NCBI GenBank assembly: GCA_013205335.1 | Contig: JABMNB010000129.1 | Coordinates: 1 to 6,241 of the forward strand | Reading direction: 5' to 3' | Length of the DNA: 6,241 nucleotides | DNA from: Rhodospirillales bacterium | GTDB lineage: Bacteria > Pseudomonadota > Alphaproteobacteria > Reyranellales > Reyranellaceae | Part shown: positions 1-5,766 of the stretch, in pieces | Layout of the letters: each line of letters begins with the position of its first letter | Numbering within the stretch: position 1 is the stretch's first letter | Notes under the pieces: model-generated | Database searches by the model: none | Seen by the model: the letters and a program-made list of their open reading frames with translations, nothing else | What the model was told of the DNA's origin: nothing | Position numbers and translations under genes: made by a program

Positions 1-1679
1 ACGTAGCGATCCAGGTGCCCGTCGCGCGACAGGCCCGGAAGTCCGTGGCCAAACGGCAGCGTGGACTCCTGGGGCGTTTTTCTGCGCGCGAGGACCTCGT
101 CCGGAAGGTGCCCTCGCATGGCTTCGCGCAACAGCATCTTCTCCCTCGCCCACGGCAGCGTCGGGACCGACAGCATGAATTCGAGGACACGCAAGTCGAG
201 AAACGGGTGACGCAGGGCGAGAGGCCCCAGGGATTCCTCGAATTCGTAGTCAGCGAAAACCGCCTGCCATATGGGATCGTTGAATCCGGCGACGGCTCTC
301 GGGCGCCAGGGGTGGCGCGGGACAGGCCCCGCTCCGATCCCGCCTAGACGCTTCGCGCCGGCAAGCCGCTGTTCCAAATCCAGGTGGCGGGCAAGGGACG
401 GGTTGATCCAGGGCGGCACGCCAATGGAATCGTCGGTGGGAGGGCGGCGTCTGGTATAGCGCGTGAGCGTTTCCCACCATCCCGCCAATCCTTTGGCCCG
501 CAGATAGAATACGCCGACCTCGGCCAGCCGCCGCCAGTCCCGCCGGGCGACCAGCCATGACAGATAGTCGTTTCGCTCGAAGGCGAGGGCATTGTCCGGC
601 CCTTCCCCATAGAACCAGACGGATGCTCTTTCCGCCCGTTCGCACACGATCTCGCGGTCGAAATGGGCAGTGGTGATCAGGTCCGACGGCTCCGGCGTTG
701 TCATCGACCTCGCCGACCACTGCGTGTCATAGACAAGATCGTCGCTCCGCCGGTGCCGGAGCTCGACGCCCAGCCGCTCAGCCGCCAGTGAACTGAAGTG
801 CCTTTCTCTCGCAGATGAAAACTGCTCGAAATCAAGGCATTCGGCCACGACACGCGAGGCGTCTCCCGTCACATTCACCGCACAGGCGGCAAGCGTGGTT
901 GAATCGAGACCGCCGCTCATGGCGATGCCTACCCTGCCGGCAGGCAAGCGGTCGGCAATCGATTTCGACAATAGATCGAAGAAGCCCTCGGTATATTGGC
1001 GACGGTCCCGAAAGTAGAGCGGATCCCCAATATCCAGTTCCCAGTATCGGCGTATCGCGGCGCGGGTCCCGGAGATCGTCAGCACATGCGCCGGAGCCAG
1101 CCGCCGAATGTGCCGATAGACCGTTCGCTCCGCCTCGAGAGAATGACCAACGGTCAGAAAATCGGCGATCCAGGTATCGTCGAGGTCGCGCGCAACAACG
1201 GTCTGTGCGGCAATCCAGTCCAGCGAGTCGCTGACAAACCACGCTCCCCCGACCTCGGCATGAAAAAGCGACCGTATGCCGAGCTGGTCGCGGGCGCAGA
1301 TCAGCCGCTTGCGCGCGTCGTCCCACAACACAAAGCAGAAGTCGCCGGTGAGGCGATCCAGGAACGCGTCGCCCCAGGCGGCGTAGGCGCGCAGGCACAG
1401 CTCGGCGTCCGATACTTCTCCCATAGAGGCCTGTGGAAGAGACGAAAGCAGCGACCGAAGTTCGTCGCGCGCATCGAGCCGGACCCGACCGACGATCCGG
1501 TATTGCCCGCCAAGGCCCCGGATACCTATCGCCTCGCCGGTGGCTGAAAAAGGCCCGGCTTTCGAGCAAACGAAGGCAACATGCCCGGCCCGGTCAAGAC
1601 TCTCGAAGTCGTGCCCAGCGGCTCCGAACCGCCTGTGATCGACGGGCCTGCCGTCGACGTTGAAGATGGCGGCGAACAC
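1..1679 (-). CDS. Asparagine synthetase B-like protein (lasso cyclase-type), C-terminus cut by window edge
   Basis: I read this frame by hand: 559 codons are open from a GTG at 1679 to the left edge, with no stop. An in-frame TGA two codons upstream (1685-1683) makes the GTG the first possible start. Residues 1-~200 form a class II glutamine-amidotransferase-like domain (FNVDG near the N-terminus, GDFCF at 112-116, RDQLGIRSLF from 130), but residue 2 is Phe, so the catalytic Cys2 is missing. Residues ~235 onward form the ATP-pyrophosphatase synthetase domain: PP-loop SGGLDST at 255-261, GEGPDN at 358-363, then RHPFLDLRVLEF and an REKMLLREAM segment typical of AsnB. The family activates a carboxylate as acyl-AMP for amide formation. 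Cys-less members next to kinase homologues include lasso-peptide cyclases, which close an isopeptide ring. No Shine-Dalgarno precedes the GTG, so translation probably couples to the small gene ending 3 bases earlier. Family assignment is secure; the cyclase role is inferred. Confidence 0.9.
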   Translation of the reverse strand, partial: MFAAIFNVDGRPVDHRRFGAAGHDFESLDRAGHVAFVCSKAGPFSATGEAIGIRGLGGQYRIVGRVRLDARDELRSLLSSLPQASMGEVSDAELCLRAYAAWGDAFLDRLTGDFCFVLWDDARKRLICARDQLGIRSLFHAEVGGAWFVSDSLDWIAAQTVVARDLDDTWIADFLTVGHSLEAERTVYRHIRRLAPAHVLTISGTRAAIRRYWELDIGDPLYFRDRRQYTEGFFDLLSKSIADRLPAGRVGIAMSGGLDSTTLAACAVNVTGDASRVVAECLDFEQFSSARERHFSSLAAERLGVELRHRRSDDLVYDTQWSARSMTTPEPSDLITTAHFDREIVCERAERASVWFYGEGPDNALAFERNDYLSWLVARRDWRRLAEVGVFYLRAKGLAGWWETLTRYTRRRPPTDDSIGVPPWINPSLARHLDLEQRLAGAKRLGGIGAGPVPRHPWRPRAVAGFNDPIWQAVFADYEFEESLGPLALRHPFLDLRVLEFMLSVPTLPWAREKMLLREAMRGHLPDEVLARRKTPQESTLPFGHGLPGLSRDGHLDRY

Positions 1680-1682
1680 TTT

Positions 1683-1844
1683 TCAGGCGGTATGGGGCAA
1701 AGAGCGCGAGGCCGTTCCGGCTTCCCGTGCGCACAGCCGATCAATGTCGAGCCGAGGCCGCGCCGACCGAACCGCCGCGAGCGTCTCGATGGCTTCAAGC
1801 CGAAGAATCTGGTCGACGAAACGATGGGCTGCGATGCGCGTCAT
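1683..1844 (-). CDS. Unrecognised 53-residue small protein between the kinase-like and AsnB-like genes
   Basis: Function not recognised. The frame starts at ATG 1844-1842, overlapping the upstream kinase stop as ATGA, and ends with TGA at 1685-1683; one AAA codon later the AsnB-like GTG begins in the same frame. An AAGGAG Shine-Dalgarno sits 7 bases before the ATG. That tight packing and strong ribosome site are the main evidence that it is translated. The peptide begins MTRIAAHRFVDQILRLEAIE and ends TASRSLPHTA. It is basic, with an amphipathic-looking helix over about residues 8-26, one Cys (38), and no signal peptide or membrane segment. I see no PqqD/leader-binding fold, no transglutaminase motif, and no Gly with an acidic residue 7-9 positions on as in a lasso core. 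Possibilities are a divergent peptide substrate, a small accessory subunit, a leader ORF that couples translation to the AsnB-like gene, or an N-terminal piece of that gene cut off by a stop. Confidence 0.55.
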   Translation of the reverse strand: MTRIAAHRFVDQILRLEAIETLAAVRSARPRLDIDRLCAREAGTASRSLPHTA

Positions 1845-2839
1845 GAACATGCTCCTTCACGAACCGCCCGAGCCACCTGCTCGAGGAGGGCATAGCGCCT
1901 CGCATATCGCAGCGCATAGACAGGCACCACCTGGGCTACATGCTCCGCGAACAGCAACTGTCGCGCAAGCCGGTCGGGCGCACGATATCTGATGTTCATG
2001 GTCGATGTCGTGAGCACTCGCGCCAGCTCGAATCCTGCCAGCCGCGTCGAGGAGACGGCATCGCCGGCCGACGTCCGCCCCGGCTCGCCGAGCCAGAACA
2101 GGGCAGAGAGCGGATACGCCGGGCGCTGCGACGTCATTTGCGGGCGCGGCTGCACCATGATCTTGCCGCTCATAGTGTTCCAGTGCCCGTCGTCGATTGC
2201 CCGGGGAAGAAGCCGCCGGGCCGCCTCGCCGAAAAGCTTCAGTCGCCGGGGTCCCCGATGGGCGACCGCGCATCCGCCGGCGAATGTCAGCCGGAGCATG
2301 TCGTCGGTGATCAACTCCGCGCCCTGCGACACCAGGAACGCCGCCAACGTCGACTTGCCCGCGCCACTGTCCCCGAGCAGCCCGACGGCCCGCCCGCCGA
2401 GATCGACGACGGTGGCATGCAACGGCTCCTCGCCCTGCAGCGCAAGCGATGTGCTCAGGATGAAGTTCAGGAAGCACGCCTCGAACGTCTTTTCGTCGAC
2501 ACCATCCGCCTTCGCGCAGATGGCCTGCCGCCCCTCGGCCGAAACGACGGCTTCGAAAACCTCATCCGCTTTCATGTAGATGCTTCCATCCGGCAGCACC
2601 GAATGGTGAAACCAGTCGTCCGGGGCGAACTCCAACCCGTCGGACATCACTCGAAAGTAATCGGGTGTCCCCAGAGTAACATTGATCGCGGGCCAGCCGC
2701 TTGCTGCGGCAGTTTCTTCGATGGACAACAGCCGGAAAGGGCAGTCGACGACGATGCCGTAGGCGGCGTGGCGATATGTACGCCCCTCGGAAGGTTTCCC
2801 GCAGCCGCCATCTCCGCCAGTCCCGCCGAAGTTACCCAA
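1841..2839 (-). CDS. HPr kinase-like P-loop protein (probable RiPP/lasso tailoring kinase homologue)
   Basis: 332 residues. The central part closely follows the HPr kinase/phosphorylase catalytic core: HATVVD at 141-146, Walker A GDSGAGKST at 156-164, and an ITDD acidic pair at 177-180 after a short helix. HPr kinases phosphorylate a Ser of HPr; many stand-alone homologues in natural-product clusters instead phosphorylate peptides, for example the C-terminal Ser of some lasso precursors. No HPr or other PTS gene is visible here, and the AsnB-like gene lies just downstream, so a biosynthetic role fits better than carbon control. The only in-frame start after the upstream stop (2851-2849) is TTG at 2839. 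It gives a glycine-rich leader (residues 1-19) before the family-like segment TYRHAAYGIVVDCPF, so the true start is uncertain. The stop overlaps the next ATG (ATGA), indicating translational coupling. It could instead be a non-kinase ATP-binding regulator. Confidence 0.88.
   Translation of the reverse strand: MGNFGGTGGDGGCGKPSEGRTYRHAAYGIVVDCPFRLLSIEETAAASGWPAINVTLGTPDYFRVMSDGLEFAPDDWFHHSVLPDGSIYMKADEVFEAVVSAEGRQAICAKADGVDEKTFEACFLNFILSTSLALQGEEPLHATVVDLGGRAVGLLGDSGAGKSTLAAFLVSQGAELITDDMLRLTFAGGCAVAHRGPRRLKLFGEAARRLLPRAIDDGHWNTMSGKIMVQPRPQMTSQRPAYPLSALFWLGEPGRTSAGDAVSSTRLAGFELARVLTTSTMNIRYRAPDRLARQLLFAEHVAQVVPVYALRYARRYALLEQVARAVREGACS
1852..1857 (-). promoter_or_regulatory. Strong Shine-Dalgarno for the 53-residue ORF
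   Basis: AAGGAG on the minus strand, 7 bases before ATG 1844, lies inside the last codons of the kinase-like gene. A second in-frame ATG at 1850 is only 1 base from the motif and is too close, so the site favours the 1844 start. It is the best ribosome site among the minus-strand genes, whereas the AsnB-like GTG has none. Confidence 0.7.
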
Positions 2840-2919
2840 TTCCCGCTCTCAATGTGCTTTTCCAGATCGCCCGAACACTGGCGGGCTCCACGGCTGCCGG
2901 AGCAAGAATTACTTCTGCA
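2840..2919 (-). other. 80-bp gap between the A-T-TE gene and the kinase-like gene
   Basis: This is the only real gap inside the minus-strand operon. It holds a weak 5-bp stem (2885-2889 with 2899-2903, 9-base loop) but no T-run, so I do not call a terminator. The reading frame that continues past the A-T-TE stop is open through the gap and spells protein-like sequence (GDLEKHIESGNWVTSAGLAE), but it has no ATG, GTG or TTG start ahead of that segment. An operon-internal spacer is the default reading. Confidence 0.4.
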
Positions 2920-5634
2920 TCATCCGTCCGACAGAGACGCGCCCTGGCCCGAAGCGATATGAACCGCGCGGTTGAACTCCGCAACAAGGACCTCCGAATT
3001 CTCGGGATCGAGCATACTGACATGATTGCCTGGGACCGGAACGATGGTCAGCTTCTCGGTGCGAGCATGCCAACCCAGGTCAACGCCGCCCTCCTCCGAA
3101 CGGAACAGCACCACCGGTACGCTCAAGCGCGTTGGCGGCGCGTGCCGGATCCAGGCCCCACGATGAAACTGGACGAGCATCGACCGCAAGTGCCAATTCA
3201 ATCGAAACATGAAGTGACTGTTGGCTCGAAAATGGAACAACAAAAGAATCCGAAGCGCGTGAAGACCCACCGGTCCGGTAACCAAAGACGGAGTCAGTAT
3301 TGCTTCCGCAATCGTCCCCCAGTCGCGATTGCCTACGAGGCGACACAGTGTTGAAAGTCGTTGTGCAAGGCCGTGCCGTTCCGGAGGCGGACCCGAGCTG
3401 TAGTTTTCAGCATCTGTATCCAGCACCAGAAGCGCCAAAATCCTCCGGCCACGCTTCGACAGCTGGTCGGCGACGGCATAAACAAAATCTCCTCCCATCG
3501 AATATCCGGCGAGAAGAATAGGCCCTTCTGGCGCGAACAGTTCGATCTGGGCCACCAGATGCGCAACGATGTCTTCAAAACCACCCCGCGCGAGGCAACC
3601 GAGATCCGGATAGTTCGTCGGGACAACCCTGATATTTTTGGCGCAAGCCATTCGGAAACGGGCCAGAAGAGGCGTATCGCCCCACTTCCCCGGCACCAGG
3701 AACACCATTGGTAAGGCGCCCTCGATATCTGGCGACGGCCCTTCGTTCAGGCGATCCAGAACCAGGGCGAACTCCGCGGGTTTGAGCCCACCATGGAATT
3801 GATCCAGCGAAAGCGATCGGCCACACAGCCGTTCCAGATGGAGGACCAGAAGCAGCAACCGAAGAGAATCGCCACCTGCCTCTTCGAAGCTGCGACCATC
3901 CTGGGGTGGCGGTCGACCGATTGCGCGCCGCCACGCTTTACTCACCATATCGATCGATCGCTGCGTGGCGTACGCGGTGGCCGGCGCCGGCGACGGCGAT
4001 AGCCTGGCAGCCGCGTGCCGGGCGGCATGGGCGAGCAACGCCTCCTCGTCGATCTTCCTGCCCGGCAGTAGTGGCAGCTCTTCGAGCACGAAGAGATGGG
4101 ATGGCTGCATGTAGGCCGGAAGTCTTTCCTTCAGATGCTTTCGGACCGCGACGGTGATGTGCGGCGAGCCCATCTCACGCGGGACGAAGAAGGCGAACAA
4201 TCTCGACTCCCCCTCGCCCCGGCGGGCGACCACTGCCGCGTCTGCGACCTCGGGCGCCTGTCGCAGGACGGTCTCGACCTCGGCGGGTTCGACGCGGTTG
4301 CCCAGAATCTTGACCTGACGATCCTTCCGACCCAGCGTCACAAAAAGACCGTTGGGACGCTTCAGCACGATGTCGCCCGTGCAATACACGGGCGCCGACA
4401 AGTCTCTCTGGTCCTGCTCGAACGGACCGGGGTGAACAGCGCCGTTTCGCCAGATCCCGAGCGACATCCAGCTACTCTTGACCACCAGCTCGCCTGGCTC
4501 GCCCTCCTTCACGACGTTGCCGGCATCATCGAGCAGGGCAAAAGCGAAACCAGCCAAAGGATAGCCGGCCTGCACACGCGGTCCATCGTCCGGCTGTTTC
4601 GACGACACGAACCACTGCAGCAGCGCCGGCGCCTCCGTGGCGCCATAGACGGAGAGCACGTGGCAATCTGCGGGCAGCACTTGCCGAAGGAGTTCGAGGT
4701 CGATCGCCAGCAGCGCATCTCCCGAGGACTGGATGCATCGCAGGGTCGCCAGGGCAACTGCCGCATTGGCGATGCCTGCAACGCTGCGCCACACGGCCGG
4801 CGTGGAGAACATTATGGTGAGACGCCGCTCGCTTATTGCCTGCAGGACTGCGCCAAGGCCCGTCCGCTGGAGGTCGAGCTTGACCAGCGTCGCCCCCGTC
4901 AGCATCACCTCGAAAATCTGCTGCAGGCCGCCGATCGTGCTGGGTGATGCGAGCGACAGTACCTTGTCGTCGGGGCGGAGATGGACGGCGTTGACGAGCT
5001 GGCATGCGCGATGAAGCACTGCGCGTTGGCTGAGCACGATACCCTTCGGATGCCCGGTGCTGCCCGATGTGTAGACGATGAAGCTCGCTTCCCGGGGAGG
5101 CACCGAAGAGGCGGGAGGCCGGTCAGGGGCCGGCCCTTCCTGCAACGCCTCATCGATCACGATCGTACGAATTTCCGCAGGCAGCTGCAGACCGGCAACG
5201 CTGTCCGATTGTCGCAGAATGATCGCCCCAAGGCCCGCGTCGCGAACGATAGCAGCAACACGATCTTCCGGATGGTGCCGATCGATCATCACGCAAGGCC
5301 GGTTCGCCGCCAGGCAGGCCAGGACCGCGACAGGATACGCAGCTTCGTTCGGCAGCAAGATGCCAACCGGTTGTCCGGTGGGGACGGAGGCATCGATCGT
5401 ATGACCGAGACGCCGGCATGCCGCCCAGACCTGTGCGTAGGTCAGGCCCCCGGCAAAATCTTCACAGGCAACCCGATCCCCGAATTCCTCCGCGGCAGAC
5501 CGGAACAGGTCGAGCGCTGGTCGAGCGACCCAGTCCTCGGGAAACCGGCGAAACGGGCCAGTCGGGCCATTCAGGTCGAGCGGCGGAACGCCCGGATAGG
5601 ACCATGGTATGTCTGATGCTCGAACGCAGGTCAT
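2920..5634 (-). CDS. NRPS-like synthetase with adenylation, carrier and thioesterase domains (A-T-TE)
   Basis: 904 residues, complete. Adenylation domain ~35-545: A3 loop YTSGSTGHPKG 188-198, A5 YGATE 330-334, A7 YCTGD 417-421, A8 GRKDRQVKILGNRVEPAEVE 435-454, A10 LPLLPGRKID 520-529 with catalytic Lys527. Carrier domain ~558-630, with GGDSL placing the phosphopantetheine Ser at 590. Type I thioesterase ~641-890: GYSMGG with nucleophile Ser712, likely acid Asp739 in LLVLDTD, His871 in PGNH. There is no condensation domain. The enzyme should adenylate an acid, load it on its own carrier and release it by hydrolysis, transfer or self-condensation. The A4 stretch VLSLASPSTIGG has Ile234 where alpha-amino-acid-specific domains carry Asp, suggesting a substrate without an alpha-amino group. 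ATG 5634 is the first start after an in-frame stop upstream; its ribosome site is weak. It heads the operon and is probably co-transcribed with the kinase-like and AsnB-like genes. Confidence 0.95.
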   Translation of the reverse strand: MTCVRASDIPWSYPGVPPLDLNGPTGPFRRFPEDWVARPALDLFRSAAEEFGDRVACEDFAGGLTYAQVWAACRRLGHTIDASVPTGQPVGILLPNEAAYPVAVLACLAANRPCVMIDRHHPEDRVAAIVRDAGLGAIILRQSDSVAGLQLPAEIRTIVIDEALQEGPAPDRPPASSVPPREASFIVYTSGSTGHPKGIVLSQRAVLHRACQLVNAVHLRPDDKVLSLASPSTIGGLQQIFEVMLTGATLVKLDLQRTGLGAVLQAISERRLTIMFSTPAVWRSVAGIANAAVALATLRCIQSSGDALLAIDLELLRQVLPADCHVLSVYGATEAPALLQWFVSSKQPDDGPRVQAGYPLAGFAFALLDDAGNVVKEGEPGELVVKSSWMSLGIWRNGAVHPGPFEQDQRDLSAPVYCTGDIVLKRPNGLFVTLGRKDRQVKILGNRVEPAEVETVLRQAPEVADAAVVARRGEGESRLFAFFVPREMGSPHITVAVRKHLKERLPAYMQPSHLFVLEELPLLPGRKIDEEALLAHAARHAAARLSPSPAPATAYATQRSIDMVSKAWRRAIGRPPPQDGRSFEEAGGDSLRLLLLVLHLERLCGRSLSLDQFHGGLKPAEFALVLDRLNEGPSPDIEGALPMVFLVPGKWGDTPLLARFRMACAKNIRVVPTNYPDLGCLARGGFEDIVAHLVAQIELFAPEGPILLAGYSMGGDFVYAVADQLSKRGRRILALLVLDTDAENYSSGPPPERHGLAQRLSTLCRLVGNRDWGTIAEAILTPSLVTGPVGLHALRILLLFHFRANSHFMFRLNWHLRSMLVQFHRGAWIRHAPPTRLSVPVVLFRSEEGGVDLGWHARTEKLTIVPVPGNHVSMLDPENSEVLVAEFNRAVHIASGQGASLSDG

Positions 5635-5695
5635 CTCTATTCGGATGAATTCAATAACGTTGGTGTGATTTTAATAGCAGTTCCAATGCATGCTT

Positions 5696-5724
5696 ATGGC
5701 AAACAACCTTAATCCCAATATACT
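5696..5724 (+). promoter_or_regulatory. Candidate sigma70-type promoter for the substrate-binding protein gene
   Basis: ATGGCA at 5696-5701 (4 of 6 to the -35 consensus) and TATACT at 5719-5724 (5 of 6 to the -10 consensus) are separated by exactly 17 bases. Transcription would start near 5731, giving a leader of about 36 bases before ATG 5767. The element lies in the most AT-rich part of the window. Inferred by eye only. Confidence 0.5.
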
Positions 5725-5756
5725 ATCGAATAGCATTCACATGAACGAAAGCTTCT

Positions 5757-5760
5757 GGAG
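5757..5760 (+). promoter_or_regulatory. Ribosome binding site for the substrate-binding protein gene
   Basis: GGAG followed by the 6-base spacer TAGGCA and ATG 5767. It supports this start codon, which also gives a well-formed signal peptide. Confidence 0.75.
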
Positions 5761-5766
5761 TAGGCA

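Larger units (their letters stand above)
5635..5766. promoter_or_regulatory. Divergent AT-rich intergenic region serving both transcription directions
   Basis: These 132 bases separate two head-to-head genes and are clearly AT-rich against the GC-rich coding sequence. For the minus strand I see only a weak promoter: TTGCCA (plus-strand 5697-5702) resembles a -35 box but has no -10 at normal spacing; TATTAA (5671-5676) is about 20 bases on, and TAAAAT (5668-5673) lacks a good -35. The minus-strand -35-like box overlaps the plus-strand -35. A short inverted repeat, GAAT-AGC-ATTC, occurs at about 5728-5738, just at the predicted plus-strand start site. No small ORF with a credible start is seen here. 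Confidence 0.45.

Noticed and set aside
832..1569. A 245-codon minus-strand frame inside the AsnB-like gene
   Set aside because: It is an Arg-rich, low-complexity shadow in a different frame; the overlapping frame contains the full AsnB motifs.
1683..1844. The 53-residue ORF as a classical lasso precursor
   Set aside because: It lacks the usual leader Tyr/Pro/Leu pattern and has no Gly with an Asp or Glu 7-9 positions on near its C-terminus, so I do not call it a lasso precursor.
2832..2891. A 19-codon GTG-started frame ending inside the kinase start (…WKSTLRAGIG)
   Set aside because: It has no Shine-Dalgarno, is very short and has no precursor-like features; probably chance.
2885..2903. 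Hairpin in the gap as a possible terminator
   Set aside because: It has only 5 stem pairs, a 9-base loop and no T-run; too weak for an intrinsic terminator.
1940..2962. A 340-codon plus-strand frame opposite the kinase-like gene
   Set aside because: It is antisense to a well-supported P-loop protein, Arg/Pro-rich and without recognisable motifs; typical of GC-rich DNA.
4096..4947. A 283-codon plus-strand frame opposite the adenylation domain
   Set aside because: It is antisense to the clearly coding A domain and shows no domain or ribosome site.
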